Origin: Vibrio hangzhouensis
Lineage (GTDB): Bacteria; Pseudomonadota; Gammaproteobacteria; Enterobacterales; Vibrionaceae
NCBI RefSeq assembly: GCF_900107935.1
Contig: NZ_FNVG01000013.1
Coordinates: forward strand, 81,401-145,400
Length of the DNA: 64,000 nt
Reading direction: 5' to 3'
The notes beneath the pieces were generated by a model. That model had not been told where the DNA came from, searched no databases, and saw only the letters and a list, made by a program, of their open reading frames with translations. The translations under genes were made by a program, and so were the position numbers. Shown piece by piece: positions 31,181 to 40,156 of this stretch. Each line of letters opens with the position of its first letter. The stretch's first letter is position 1.

Positions 31181-31702
31181 ATGTCAATTATATTAGGAAT
31201 CGATCCCGGTTCACGTATTACGGGGTACGGTGTTATTCGCCAGCAAGGTAGACACTTACATTATTTGGGAAGTGGCTGTATTCGTACCTCAGAGTCGGAG
31301 TTACCTGGCCGATTAAAGCAGATCTATGCAGGGGTTAGCGAGATCATTACCCAATTTCAGCCAGATGTATTCGCGATTGAACAGGTATTCATGGCTAAAA
31401 ATGCCGATTCTGCCCTTAAGCTGGGTCAGGCTCGCGGAAGTGCCATTGTCGCCGCAGTGAATGCCGATCTTCCGGTTTATGAATATGCTGCCCGATTGAT
31501 CAAACAAGCTGTGGTAGGCACCGGTGGCGCAGACAAAGCACAAGTGCAGCATATGGTCATGACGATGTTAAAGTTGCCGGCAAAACCGCAAGCGGATGCG
31601 GCCGATGCACTGGGTGTGGCGATTTGTCATGCCAACACCAATAAAACTCTCGTTGCTTTGGCAGGTAAAGCAACTGGCGCTAAAAAAGGCCGTTATCGTT
31701 AG
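31181..31702 (+). CDS. ruvC: Holliday junction endodeoxyribonuclease RuvC
   Basis: This 173-residue nuclease has the RNase H-like fold with catalytic acids visible as D7 (LGIDPGS), a Glu in FAIEQVF, and Asp residues in [10 protein letters not shown]. It resolves Holliday junctions together with RuvAB. Length matches E. coli RuvC. Unusually, a chemoreceptor gene and two hairpins separate it from ruvA. Confidence 0.96.
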   Translation: MSIILGIDPGSRITGYGVIRQQGRHLHYLGSGCIRTSESELPGRLKQIYAGVSEIITQFQPDVFAIEQVFMAKNADSALKLGQARGSAIVAAVNADLPVYEYAARLIKQAVVGTGGADKAQVQHMVMTMLKLPAKPQADAADALGVAICHANTNKTLVALAGKATGAKKGRYR

Positions 31703-31781
31703 CGATAGTTTTAACGATAGCTAGCCCACAGTTTTAGAGCCTTTCCTCTAATATCTCTTGTTAATTATTTGTTAACTTCTT

Positions 31782-31819
31782 AAAATTGGTCCGATGAGTG
31801 AAGTCAAAGGACCAATTTT
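31782..31819 (+). terminator. Long inverted repeat after ruvC
   Basis: AAAATTGGTCC and GGACCAATTTT form a perfect 11-bp stem with a 16-nt loop. The 3' arm ends in TTTT, so it can act as a terminator and isolate ruvC from the chemoreceptor. Confidence 0.65.
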
Positions 31820-31852
31820 CTGAATACTCGAATAATTAAGGAAAACAACGGT

Positions 31853-33280
31853 ATGTGGCACCATTTTATTTATAACTCTCAACAGCTCTCTCGCAATACC
31901 CTCAGAAAAGCAGAGATCACTGCAGTGTTCTCTGTCGTTGCTCTGATTGTCGGACTCTACAGTGCGATTAAGTGGCAGACAAACGGGCACGCTTCGTTAT
32001 TTCTCACATCTTTAACTCTTGTTGTCATTGAAGTGTTAGCGCTGGCCACGCTTCGGTTCAGCAAAATGATTACGCTGGCTCTCAATATTGGCTTTTTGGG
32101 CATGGTGGTTCACGCTATCAACATCATTTACCAAAGTGGCGGTATTGTCGATTCTACCCAGTCATTCTGGGCACCGCTCTTGATTGTGGCTTTCTACCTT
32201 TCCGCTTCACGGGCTATGGCTTTAGCGTGGAGCGTTGTCATATTGGTCATCGCGGCTTCAATGACGTATTTGCACACCACGGGATATCACTTCCCGACCA
32301 TTTTACTTTCCGAGTCCAAGCAAAATATTGAAATCTGGTCGGGGATGTTGCTGCCCCTGTTTGTAATTTGTTTTGCCCAGAACTTTACTTCTAAGCAAAA
32401 GGAGAGCGCCATCTCCCGCGCAGAAAAAGCTCAGCAGGAGAGTGCACTGCAAGCGGATAAAGCGTCAGCGGGCGAAAAGAAAATGGACAATATGCTGGTG
32501 GCGGTAAATCACAGTGTCCGGGAGTTGGATGAGGTGATCCATCAGGTGAATACGCAGGCCTCTCAGTTAGACAGCAACGTGCAATCTTTGGGAATTAATA
32601 GTGCTTCTCAGGCCAGTGCTGCGGAAGAGATGAGTCAGCAGCTCGAACAGTTGTCATCGTTTACCCAGGAGTCGGTGAACTTTATGGAACAAGTTATTGT
32701 TCAGACCGAGGCGATTAAACAACAGGCAGAAAGCAGCTCAGATATGTTAAACGCCTCGACGGACGCGATCGCCAACATCGACAACAGCAACCAGAAAGTA
32801 GTGTCGGTGATCGAATTGATCACCTCTGTGGCGGAACAGACCAATCTGTTGGCACTCAATGCGGCAATTGAAGCGGCGAGGGCAGGTGAACATGGTCGTG
32901 GTTTTGCCGTGGTTGCGGATCAGGTTCGCGAATTGTCTTCGAAAACCAGTAACTCAGTGGAAGAAATCCGCGCCTTGATCAACCACAGCCAGCAGGAAAT
33001 TGATTCTGGCCAGAAGACAATACAGACCACAGTAACTGAACTGAGCGAGATGATAGAGCAGGTGCAGACCATCTCGTCGGAAATCACTGATCTCAGCCAG
33101 TTAGTGACTCAGCAAAACCAAGCGATTGGAGAGTTGGATCAGGCAAGCAGTGATGTCGCGCAATCGGTCGTAGGCAGCAAGGCAATAGCAGAAGACATCC
33201 AAACCATCAGTGACCAACTTAACCAGCAGATCAAAGAAGGCACAGAATTATCCGAACGTCTTCGTGCAGTGATGGCCTAA
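31853..33280 (+). CDS. Methyl-accepting chemotaxis protein with a multi-TM N terminus
   Basis: This 475-residue chemoreceptor lacks a periplasmic sensor and a HAMP domain. It has about five to six TM helices in the first 180 residues, a short basic coiled linker and a cytoplasmic signalling domain with [23 protein letters not shown] as the tip (residues written in part). Such receptors may sense membrane or energy state rather than a periplasmic ligand. It stands between ruvC and ruvA on the same strand with hairpins on both sides, which suggests insertion into an ancestral ruvCAB locus. Confidence 0.92.
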   Translation: MWHHFIYNSQQLSRNTLRKAEITAVFSVVALIVGLYSAIKWQTNGHASLFLTSLTLVVIEVLALATLRFSKMITLALNIGFLGMVVHAINIIYQSGGIVDSTQSFWAPLLIVAFYLSASRAMALAWSVVILVIAASMTYLHTTGYHFPTILLSESKQNIEIWSGMLLPLFVICFAQNFTSKQKESAISRAEKAQQESALQADKASAGEKKMDNMLVAVNHSVRELDEVIHQVNTQASQLDSNVQSLGINSASQASAAEEMSQQLEQLSSFTQESVNFMEQVIVQTEAIKQQAESSSDMLNASTDAIANIDNSNQKVVSVIELITSVAEQTNLLALNAAIEAARAGEHGRGFAVVADQVRELSSKTSNSVEEIRALINHSQQEIDSGQKTIQTTVTELSEMIEQVQTISSEITDLSQLVTQQNQAIGELDQASSDVAQSVVGSKAIAEDIQTISDQLNQQIKEGTELSERLRAVMA

Positions 33281-33290
33281 AATTTCATGA

Positions 33291-33318
33291 GAATAACTGG
33301 ATACCCATCCAGTTATTC
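33291..33318. terminator. Hairpin after the inserted chemoreceptor
   Basis: GAATAACTGGAT/ATCCAGTTATTC is a perfect 12-bp stem with an ACCC loop, 11 bases past the chemoreceptor stop. T-rich sequence follows, but not a clean run. Confidence 0.6.
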
Positions 33319-33360
33319 TATATCCTAACCCCTATTGCAATTAACATGAGACATTAAACT

Positions 33361-33978
33361 GTGATAGGACGATTACGTGGCACTCTTATCGAGAAACAAC
33401 CGCCAGAACTATTGATTGAGGTGGGTGGCGTTGGCTATGAAGTTCAGATGCCAATGAGCTGTTTCTACGAACTACCAGAAATTGGGCAGGAAGCCATTAT
33501 CTATACCCACTTTGTGGTGCGTGAAGATGCTCAGTTGCTTTATGGTTTTAACACAGTCCGCGAACGTGCTCTGTTCAGAGAAGTGATTAAAGCAAACGGC
33601 GTAGGTCCAAAACTGGGCCTGGGTATTCTTTCCGGTATGTCTGCAAGTCAGTTTGTCTCTTGTGTAGAACGCGAAGATATTTCTACTCTGGTTAAGCTTC
33701 CTGGTGTTGGTAAGAAGACGGCGGAACGTCTTGTGGTCGAAATGAAAGACCGCCTTAAGGGGTGGGGCGCTGGCGATCTGTTTACACCTGCAACCGATGC
33801 TGCGCCTATGGACAGTGTGTCGGCGATGGCGGCAGACAATGCGGAAGAAGAAGCGGTAAGTGCACTACTTGCTCTGGGCTATAAGCCGACTCAGGCTTCC
33901 AAAGTGATTTCTCAGGTCGCAAAACCTGACATGACCAGCGAAGCACTGATTCGTGAAGCACTGCGTGCTATGGTTTAA
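33361..33978 (+). CDS. ruvA: Holliday junction branch migration protein RuvA
   Basis: This 205-residue protein starts with GTG and has the RuvA layout: an N-terminal OB fold ([13 protein letters not shown]), two helix-hairpin-helix motifs ([11 protein letters not shown] and [12 protein letters not shown]) and a C-terminal domain III that contacts RuvB. It binds four-way junctions as a tetramer and loads RuvB. It is 38 bases upstream of ruvB in the same operon. Confidence 0.96.
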   Translation: MIGRLRGTLIEKQPPELLIEVGGVGYEVQMPMSCFYELPEIGQEAIIYTHFVVREDAQLLYGFNTVRERALFREVIKANGVGPKLGLGILSGMSASQFVSCVEREDISTLVKLPGVGKKTAERLVVEMKDRLKGWGAGDLFTPATDAAPMDSVSAMAADNAEEEAVSALLALGYKPTQASKVISQVAKPDMTSEALIREALRAMV

Positions 33979-34015
33979 CTATCAGGCTGGATAAAGATCA
34001 GAGAGAACCCGTGAA

Positions 34016-35023
34016 ATGATTGAAGCAGATCGCCTAATAGCGCCAGAGAATCCTGTCTTTAAAGATGAAGATGTCATCGACCGAGCGATTCGCCCTAAGA
34101 AACTTGCAGATTATGAAGGGCAAGAGCACGTTAGTGATCAGATGGAGATATTCATCAAAGCCGCCCAGCTTCGAAACGAAGCGCTCGACCATTTATTGAT
34201 ATTCGGCCCTCCAGGTCTGGGTAAAACCACTCTGGCCAATATCGTAGCCAACGAGATGGAGGTTAATATCCGAACCACATCAGGGCCGGTCCTTGAAAAA
34301 GCGGGAGATTTGGCGGCGCTGTTGACCAACCTGGAAGAGAATGACGTCCTGTTCATTGATGAGATCCACCGCCTGAGCCCGATGGTGGAAGAGGTGCTGT
34401 ATCCGGCTATGGAAGACTATCAGCTCGATATCATGATCGGTGAAGGCCCGGCGGCTCGTTCAATCAAGATAGATCTGCCTCCGTTCACCCTGATTGGAGC
34501 CACCACTAGAGCGGGTTCTCTGACCTCACCGCTGAGAGACCGTTTTGGTATTGTCCAGCGTCTGGAGTATTACAAAATTGCCGATCTGCAGAAAATCGTG
34601 CAGCGCAGTGCTGGTTGTCTGGGACTGTCAATGGATCCAGAAGGCGCACTAGAGATAGCACGCCGTGCGCGAGGTACACCACGTATCGCTAACCGCCTGC
34701 TAAGACGAGTGCGGGACTATGCAGAAGTGAAGGGTAACGGCCATATTTGTGCCGAGATCGCGGATAAAGCATTGAATATGCTGGATGTCGACCATCAGGG
34801 CTTCGACTACATGGACAGGAAGTTGCTATTGGCAATCATGGAGAAGTTCTCCGGTGGACCTGTAGGTCTCGATAACCTGGCCGCAGCTATCGGCGAAGAA
34901 AAAGACACCATAGAAGATGTGATCGAACCGTATCTAATCCAACAGGGCTATTTGCAGCGCACCCCGCGAGGCCGAATTGCCTCGGATAGGGCGTATTTGC
35001 ACTTTGGAATTGATAAGGTTTAG
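34016..35023 (+). CDS. ruvB: Holliday junction branch migration helicase RuvB
   Basis: This 335-residue AAA+ motor has Walker A GPPGLGKT at 64-71, Walker [10 protein letters not shown], and the sensor segment [20 protein letters not shown]-terminal winged helix ([14 protein letters not shown]) completes the family layout. It drives branch migration with RuvA. It is the last gene of the ruvAB pair. Confidence 0.97.
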   Translation: MIEADRLIAPENPVFKDEDVIDRAIRPKKLADYEGQEHVSDQMEIFIKAAQLRNEALDHLLIFGPPGLGKTTLANIVANEMEVNIRTTSGPVLEKAGDLAALLTNLEENDVLFIDEIHRLSPMVEEVLYPAMEDYQLDIMIGEGPAARSIKIDLPPFTLIGATTRAGSLTSPLRDRFGIVQRLEYYKIADLQKIVQRSAGCLGLSMDPEGALEIARRARGTPRIANRLLRRVRDYAEVKGNGHICAEIADKALNMLDVDHQGFDYMDRKLLLAIMEKFSGGPVGLDNLAAAIGEEKDTIEDVIEPYLIQQGYLQRTPRGRIASDRAYLHFGIDKV

Positions 35024-35239
35024 GTGATCGTGCAGCGATAGTTCCAGAATCGCTCTCGTTATCCCCATACTCACCGTCGTCCTCGTTCTCACGGGGGTGA
35101 CGGATTATTTGTGGTGTCTGTTGCGGCGCGTCGTAGCCTTGGGGTTACCATCTGGACGCTTTTTTTGAGCCAGCTTCTAAGCCAGAAGACTGTCAAAGTT
35201 GACAAGGCTTCCCACTAATCTGCTTAGGCAGAAGTTGTA

Positions 35240-35554
35240 TCACCAGAGCTCTGCTTCAATTTCGGCTTCATCCATATCCTCCTGATCCGCGTAGTATTCC
35301 AATTCTGCCTCATCGGCAGCCATTTCACACTCGGCGCGGTTATATTCACCGTCAATGACTGCCACACCTGCACCAATTGCCGCGCCCGTACCTGCGTTGC
35401 CCGCCACAGCGCCAGCGACCCCACCAATAACTGCACCATCGATAGCATCAGTTAGTGGGGAGCTATAGCACTCATCGATAGCAAAAGCGGGTTGCATTAA
35501 GCAGGCAGCAGATAAAGTTGCTATCGCGATAAAAGGGAAGTTCAGTTTAATCAT
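35240..35554 (-). CDS. Small exported glycine-zipper protein
   Basis: This 104-residue protein has a signal peptide ending PAFA near residue 25. A Gly/Ala zipper follows (GAVIGGVAGAVAGNAGTGAAIGAG pattern, about residues 40-65), and then a very acidic tail rich in Glu, Asp and Tyr (residues 75-104). Glycine-zipper proteins often insert in membranes or associate with the outer membrane. A GAGGT ribosome site precedes the ATG. It lies downstream of the beta-barrel gene on the same strand but behind stacked terminators. The function is unknown. Confidence 0.72.
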   Translation of the reverse strand: MIKLNFPFIAIATLSAACLMQPAFAIDECYSSPLTDAIDGAVIGGVAGAVAGNAGTGAAIGAGVAVIDGEYNRAECEMAADEAELEYYADQEDMDEAEIEAELW

Positions 35555-35620
35555 TTCAGTGACCTCGAATGTATTGTTTGGTGGCGGGTAGCCGTTGAGG
35601 TGTTAGTTTTCACCCCAATG

Positions 35621-35655
35621 GAAAAAACCGCCCGGCAAAAGTAGCCTGCCGGACG
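35621..35655 (-). terminator. Terminator A of a stacked set
   Basis: CCGGC/GCCGG with an extended CG pair across a mismatch forms the stem; on the minus strand it is followed by TTTTTT. It shares the flank CCAATGGAAAAAA with terminator B, which suggests duplication. Confidence 0.65.
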
Positions 35656-35673
35656 TAATATGGGTGTTCCAAT

Positions 35674-35705
35674 GAAAAAAAGCGCCGGCGGTTGCTGCCG
35701 CGGGC
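35674..35705 (-). terminator. Terminator B of a stacked set
   Basis: GCC-GCGG pairs with CCGC-GGC across one C-C mismatch, followed on the minus strand by seven T. The flank CCAATGAAAAAAA matches that of terminator A. Confidence 0.7.
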
Positions 35706-35713
35706 ACCCCAAA

Positions 35714-35733
35714 GCCCCGCATATTGGCGGGGC
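35714..35733 (-). terminator. Hairpin C of a stacked set
   Basis: GCCCCGC/GCGGGGC is a perfect 7-bp stem with a 6-nt loop, 28 bases past the beta-barrel gene stop; only TTT follows on the minus strand. Confidence 0.6.
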
Positions 35734-35760
35734 AGGTGCAGATGTACGGAGTACTGAAAC

Positions 35761-36537
35761 TTAGAATGGGAACTGAACGCCAACTTTTAAGTTGTCGTCA
35801 CGGCGATCCGCGCGATTGATATACGCATTTTCATACTCTACGTACGGAATCATGTTGTCTAGGCCAGTGAACGTCGCTTTAACTTCAAAGTTGTTCCAGT
35901 TCTTTTTGTTTCCGTCAATAGCATTGATCGTTGCGTTTTGTTGGTCAAAATTGATGACCTTCGCGCCTAAGTAGACATTGTCTGTTACCTGCTTACCAGC
36001 GAACAAATCGACTCGATTGATTTGCGAGCGCGTTGCGGCTTCACCTTGAGTATCACGATCGACACGGTAGCGCACACTGGTATCAAACAAGCCGTTTAAA
36101 TGCGAACCTACAGTCAGGCCGTATTTTTGCTCGTCGTTACCGTATTTCTTCGAGACAAGTTCCGCCTCACCAGTCAGATAAACGTGCTTCCAGCCGTATG
36201 TATAGTTAATATTGGTTTCCAACTCTTGGTTGTCTTTGGCCTTTACCGACAGACCCGCACCCTGATAGCTCATAAATAGCTTCACGCCAAAGTCCTGACC
36301 GCGAAGCGGTACATAGTTCGGGTTTTCAACTTCGTTACCATTACTGTGGGGGAATGGCTCTGGAGACTCGCCGCCGGGCATCTTTACAGTAGGTGAACCT
36401 GCGTGCGCTGCGTTATTCATGCTGAATTTAGAGTCAAGCTCTAGGCCCGCTTTAAAGTCACCCGCTTTTGTGTTTGCAAATGCTGCGCCTGTGGCCATTA
36501 GTGCACCTACTGATAGTGCGACTGCCGATTTTTTCAT
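35761..36537 (-). CDS. Putative outer-membrane beta-barrel protein
   Basis: This 258-residue protein has a signal peptide (MKKSAVALSVGALMATGAAFA) and no cysteine. Alternating hydrophobic/polar segments and a C-terminal VGVQFPF, ending in phenylalanine, are the usual signal for barrel assembly. The first 90 mature residues include a Pro/Asn-rich loop. I do not recognise a named family; oligogalacturonate- or porin-like barrels are possible relatives. An ATCGAGGTAA ribosome region precedes the ATG, nearly the same as for the upstream DUF1989 gene, so a shared transcript is plausible. Confidence 0.78.
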   Translation of the reverse strand: MKKSAVALSVGALMATGAAFANTKAGDFKAGLELDSKFSMNNAAHAGSPTVKMPGGESPEPFPHSNGNEVENPNYVPLRGQDFGVKLFMSYQGAGLSVKAKDNQELETNINYTYGWKHVYLTGEAELVSKKYGNDEQKYGLTVGSHLNGLFDTSVRYRVDRDTQGEAATRSQINRVDLFAGKQVTDNVYLGAKVINFDQQNATINAIDGNKKNWNNFEVKATFTGLDNMIPYVEYENAYINRADRRDDNLKVGVQFPF

Positions 36538-36591
36538 CTTGTTACCTCGATTAGTTCAATTTCTTGCGCCAGACATGTTCTGGTCCCAACC

Positions 36592-36620
36592 CCTTAACCC
36601 GGCACAAGGCCGGGTGGGGA
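36592..36620 (-). promoter_or_regulatory. Hairpin between DUF1989 and beta-barrel genes
   Basis: ACCCGGC/GCCGGGT around an ACAAG loop, with outer CCCC/GGGG pairing, gives a strong stem in the 114-base gap. No T run follows on the minus strand, so it is more likely a processing or stabilising hairpin than a terminator. Confidence 0.5.
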
Positions 36621-36651
36621 TTTGGTCTGTGCCAAATATCGAGGTAATTGA

Positions 36652-37587
36652 TTACTTAGGACTCACTTCTTTAGTGTGGATACGATCCCAAACGTAGCCT
36701 TTCCAATCCGTGTTGCCGATACCCTGGTGCTGTGGAGCAATACCAGTGTCATACACAGATACGTATACAGGGTTAGGCTCACACTCTGGGAAAGGCGTTG
36801 CCTGGTCAGCGTAAGGGCAGTTAGAGACCACGACATACATGTCCATCTCGGCGTAGTACTCACAGCCCACGCCGTCGTCTACAGCCGGTGCTGGTGCGAG
36901 CACACAGCGGGCAATGTTGCCGTCTTGAAGTTCAAACTTATTCGGCTGGAACATGTTGATGTCGTTTCGGTCAGAATGGAATTGAACGACACGGCGCTTT
37001 TCTTGTTCGTCTTCGATAGCTGCAATTGCAGGTACACGAAGGAAACCGTGCATGAAGTTCTCGTGGCAAGAGTTTACGTTACCCTTGTCGCCATAAAGCA
37101 TGGTCAGCCAGTCAGCATTACAGTGAGCTGCGAAGAAAATGTGATTGAAGCCTTCGTCTAGTTTTTCGTACGGGAACTCATCTTCTACGAGCGTCGCCAT
37201 CTTGGAGCAGTTGCCTGATTGCGTCCAGACACCCGAGAATTGACGCTGGTTTAGACCTTCGAATGCCGATGTGTTCAGGTGGTCAGCCCACATAGTAAGA
37301 TCGGGTGTGACCATTTGTACGTCGATGATTTGCGTACGGCCATTGTGAAGGCTAGGGCGCTGTTCAAAACGGATAACTTGCCCCGCTTTAACAAAGAATG
37401 CATTACCAGAATGCGCGTCGAGTAAGTCATCGTACACGTGGCTGCGAGTACCTTCCGATTTAGTGGCACGAACCTTAGCGTAGAACTCCATATCAGGAGC
37501 GGCTTTCGCTTCGTAAGTTTTTACCGGATCGATATCAGTGTTGTACTCAGTGTTGATTTGCGCTTGTTTAGCATGTAGGTCACACAT
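36652..37587 (-). CDS. DUF1989 (urea carboxylase-associated / CgdAB-like) family protein
   Basis: This 311-residue protein has no signal peptide. It shows the DUF1989 pattern: VKAGQVIRFEQ at 67-77, CNADWLTMLYG at 156-166, the NSCHENF motif at 172-178, NDINMFQPN at 208-216 and EMDMYVVVSNCP at 247-258. Six of its cysteines (156, 174, 228, 242, 257, 269) cluster in the C-terminal half. DUF1989 pairs are known as carboxyguanidine deiminase (CgdAB) beside urea or guanidine carboxylase; here it is a single copy without those partners, so the substrate is unknown. A long structured leader precedes it. Confidence 0.8.
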   Translation of the reverse strand: MCDLHAKQAQINTEYNTDIDPVKTYEAKAAPDMEFYAKVRATKSEGTRSHVYDDLLDAHSGNAFFVKAGQVIRFEQRPSLHNGRTQIIDVQMVTPDLTMWADHLNTSAFEGLNQRQFSGVWTQSGNCSKMATLVEDEFPYEKLDEGFNHIFFAAHCNADWLTMLYGDKGNVNSCHENFMHGFLRVPAIAAIEDEQEKRRVVQFHSDRNDINMFQPNKFELQDGNIARCVLAPAPAVDDGVGCEYYAEMDMYVVVSNCPYADQATPFPECEPNPVYVSVYDTGIAPQHQGIGNTDWKGYVWDRIHTKEVSPK

Positions 37588-37610
37588 ATGAATTACCTCG
37601 ATTTATGTGT
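37582..37610 (-). promoter_or_regulatory. Start-codon hairpin of the DUF1989 gene
   Basis: ACACATA and TATGTGT form a perfect 7-bp stem. The loop holds the ribosome site GAGGTAA and the 3' arm holds the ATG, so folding would hide the start codon. It sits at the end of the structured leader described separately. Confidence 0.5.
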
Positions 37611-37740
37611 GCGTCCCTGCTGATGGTTTGCCGATGCTCCTAATGCATCGTTTAGGGGATTGCCCCTTGTTTTGTTGGAGCTTAAGTCCACAGTTGCCAA
37701 CGGTTAGCCGGAGCGATAGAGAGCTACCTCGTTTTACGAT
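37611..37740 (-). promoter_or_regulatory. Candidate structured leader (possible riboswitch) of the DUF1989 gene
   Basis: On the minus strand this stretch contains hairpins CGATGC/GCATCG (7-nt loop) and GGGG/CCCC (4-nt loop). It is followed by GGCAAACC and, 10 bases later, GGGACGC, which recall the conserved core of GEMM/c-di-GMP-I riboswitches. The second half of that aptamer is not found downstream, so the class is unassigned. The ribosome-site hairpin follows directly. Confidence 0.35.
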
Positions 37741-38328
37741 GAATACGCTTTATCTCGTCGCCGTTGATGAGTTGTAATTTAATGCGAATCCTTTTAATGG
37801 GCAAAGCAGTAACCTGTAAGTTTTTTTGAAGGGTTGTGATTCTTTTGTGTAATCTGAGATTGGAGATTTGATGACTGGTATAGCGTTACGCTTTTGCCTG
37901 TGTTGCGGAATTCATCTACGTGATGACAACAAAGAAACGGCTGCTTGTTTGGTTGTATGGTTATAAGTCAGGATGAGGGGACTCGAGTGGTACCGAATGA
38001 GCGGAATAAGGGGTATGTAAGAATGTTTCGGCTATTTCGTCACCGCTTTGAAATTGTTTTTCTGCCGGGCGCTTATTGAACTGCATATTTGTAAAGTAAT
38101 ATTTCAATTATACGGCTTTATATTAACCCCGCATTCCATTGTGTGCTTTTATTAAATTGTGAGTTTGATTTCACATCAATTCTCTCAATGGCTATAATGC
38201 CTTGCTACTAAAGGGGTATTTCCTCTTTTGCTTCTTTCATTATGCCCCCCCAATTTGGTTACAAATGTCTCCCAAGTTTGACTCACATCAATGTGATTAA
38301 AGATCGTACAATGAACTTTCTCTGTTTG

Positions 38329-38342
38329 TTGATGTAAATCAA
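38329..38342 (+). promoter_or_regulatory. cydA: Perfect FNR-box upstream of cydA
   Basis: TTGATGTAAATCAA matches the FNR consensus TTGAT-N4-ATCAA at every position. Its centre is about 219 bases before the cydA ATG, leaving room for a promoter and leader. FNR and ArcA control cydAB in E. coli and other gammaproteobacteria. Confidence 0.8.
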
Positions 38343-38554
38343 AGCATCTCTGTAAATAAACCTTTTGAAAGTGAATCAATTTACCAGTAATATTAGCGCC
38401 AGCTATATTAGCGCAAGCTTAACAATTAACTAACCATTGAGGTACATTTTTGCAACAAGGATGATGATTTGCTCAACAAGTTTAATCTCTATTAAACAAA
38501 GTCCTTGGAGCTAAATGTAGAAAGTGTCGTTCAGCCGACACAAAAGGAGTTTCC

Positions 38555-40141
38555 ATGATAGACGTTGTTGATCTGTCGAGATTGCAATTTGCACTCACGG
38601 CAATGTATCACTTCCTGTTCGTTCCATTGACTCTCGGTATGGCTTTCCTTCTGGCCATCATGGAGTCCCTCTACGTAATGACCAACAAGCAAATCTACAA
38701 GGACATGACAAAGTTCTGGGGTAAGCTGTTTGGTATTAACTTCGCCCTGGGTGTGGCCACCGGTCTGACCATGGAATTCCAGTTTGGTACTAACTGGTCA
38801 TACTATTCCCATTATGTGGGCGATATCTTCGGCGCGCCTCTGGCGATCGAAGCGCTCGTTGCCTTCTTCCTCGAATCCACCTTTGTCGGACTCTTCTTCT
38901 TCGGATGGGACAGGCTTTCAAAACGTCAACACTTAGCTGTAACCTGGCTGGTTGCACTGGGCTCGAACTTCTCAGCACTATGGATCCTTGTCGCCAACGG
39001 CTGGATGCAACACCCTGTCGGTGCAGAGTTCAACTTCGAAACCATGCGTATGGAAATGGTCAGCTTTGCGGAAGTGGTACTCAATCCTGTTGCTCAGGTT
39101 AAGTTTGTCCACACCGTAGCATCAGGCTATACAACAGGTGCGATGTTCGTCCTTGGCATCAGTTCGTACTACTTATTGAAAGGCCGTGATATTGCGTTTG
39201 CTCGTCGTTCGTTCGCTATTGCAGCCTCATTCGGTATGGCATCGATTCTTTCTGTCATCGTACTGGGTGATGAATCTGGTTACGAATTAGGTGATGTTCA
39301 AAAAGTGAAACTGGCTGCGATTGAAGCCGAGTGGCATACAGAGCCGGCTCCTGCTGCGTTTACTTTATTCGGCCTGCCAAACCAGGACGAAATGCATACA
39401 GATTATGCAGTGAAGATCCCTTATGTGATGGGCATTATCGCCACGCGTTCATTGGATACACCAGTAACGGGCCTTCGTGACCTTCGCGAGGAGCACGTTG
39501 ATCGTATCCGTACAGGTATGTATGCCTATGAGCTTCTTGAAAAACTGCGTGCCGGTGATCGTACTGACGAAAACCTGGCGGCGTTTGACGAAGTGAAGAA
39601 TGACCTTGGCTATGGCTTATTGCTGAAGCGTTACACTGAGAACGTCGTCGATGCGACGGAAGAGCAAATTCAGGCTGCTGCGGATGACTCTATCCCTAAA
39701 GTTTGGCCGCTGTTCTGGTCGTTCCGTATCATGGTCGGCTGTGGTTTCATCATGCTGTTCGTATTTGGTGCTGCGTTTATTCAAACGTGTCGCCAGAAAA
39801 TTGAGCAGAAGAAATGGATCCTTAAAGCCACGCTCTTCAGTATCCCACTACCTTGGATTGCAATCGAGGCAGGGTGGTTTGTCGCTGAGTACGGACGTCA
39901 GCCGTGGGCGGTTGGTGAAATCCTACCTACTCACGTTGCGGCATCAGCACTGACAGTAGGTCAGCTATGGACCTCATTGTTTGCCATTATCGCCCTATAT
40001 ACAGTGTTCCTGATTGCAGAAGTTTACCTGATGGTGAAATTCGCACGTAAAGGACCAAGTAGCTTGAAGACCGGTCGCTACCACTTCGAACAGAACGTCG
40101 ATTCGGTAGAGAACAAAGTTAGTCGCCAAGTAGAAGCGTAA
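38555..40141 (+). CDS. cydA: Cytochrome bd ubiquinol oxidase subunit I
   Basis: This 528-residue integral membrane protein begins [22 protein letters not shown], including the heme-ligand His of the first helix. A long Q-loop domain spans roughly residues 255-390 ([26 protein letters not shown] in part), making it the long E. coli type. It binds hemes b558, b595 and d with CydB and oxidises quinol at low oxygen. It is the first gene of a cydA-cydB-cydX-ybgE operon behind an FNR box. Confidence 0.97.
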   Translation: MIDVVDLSRLQFALTAMYHFLFVPLTLGMAFLLAIMESLYVMTNKQIYKDMTKFWGKLFGINFALGVATGLTMEFQFGTNWSYYSHYVGDIFGAPLAIEALVAFFLESTFVGLFFFGWDRLSKRQHLAVTWLVALGSNFSALWILVANGWMQHPVGAEFNFETMRMEMVSFAEVVLNPVAQVKFVHTVASGYTTGAMFVLGISSYYLLKGRDIAFARRSFAIAASFGMASILSVIVLGDESGYELGDVQKVKLAAIEAEWHTEPAPAAFTLFGLPNQDEMHTDYAVKIPYVMGIIATRSLDTPVTGLRDLREEHVDRIRTGMYAYELLEKLRAGDRTDENLAAFDEVKNDLGYGLLLKRYTENVVDATEEQIQAAADDSIPKVWPLFWSFRIMVGCGFIMLFVFGAAFIQTCRQKIEQKKWILKATLFSIPLPWIAIEAGWFVAEYGRQPWAVGEILPTHVAASALTVGQLWTSLFAIIALYTVFLIAEVYLMVKFARKGPSSLKTGRYHFEQNVDSVENKVSRQVEA

Positions 40142-40156
40142 GCAAGGAGAAAAAGA

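Larger units (their letters stand above)
37588..38554. other. 967-base intergenic region between DUF1989 gene and cydA
   Basis: The gap is divergent. Its left 160 bases look like a folded leader for the DUF1989 gene on the minus strand. The right half holds cydA control sequences, including a perfect FNR box at 38329-38342 and a near-miss TTGAT-N5-ATCAA at 38165-38179. A 64-codon minus-strand frame at 38185-38379 overlaps the FNR box and is not called. The middle (about 37850-38150) is AT-rich with no gene that I can support. Confidence 0.6.

Noticed and set aside
37611..37740. Firm call of a GEMM (c-di-GMP-I) riboswitch
   Set aside because: Only the first-half core words are in place; the second helix and tetraloop receptor are missing in the right order, so it is left as an unclassified leader.
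38185..38379. 64-codon minus-strand frame in the cydA upstream region
   Set aside because: It overlaps the FNR box and other control sequence, lacks a ribosome site, and has no recognisable features.
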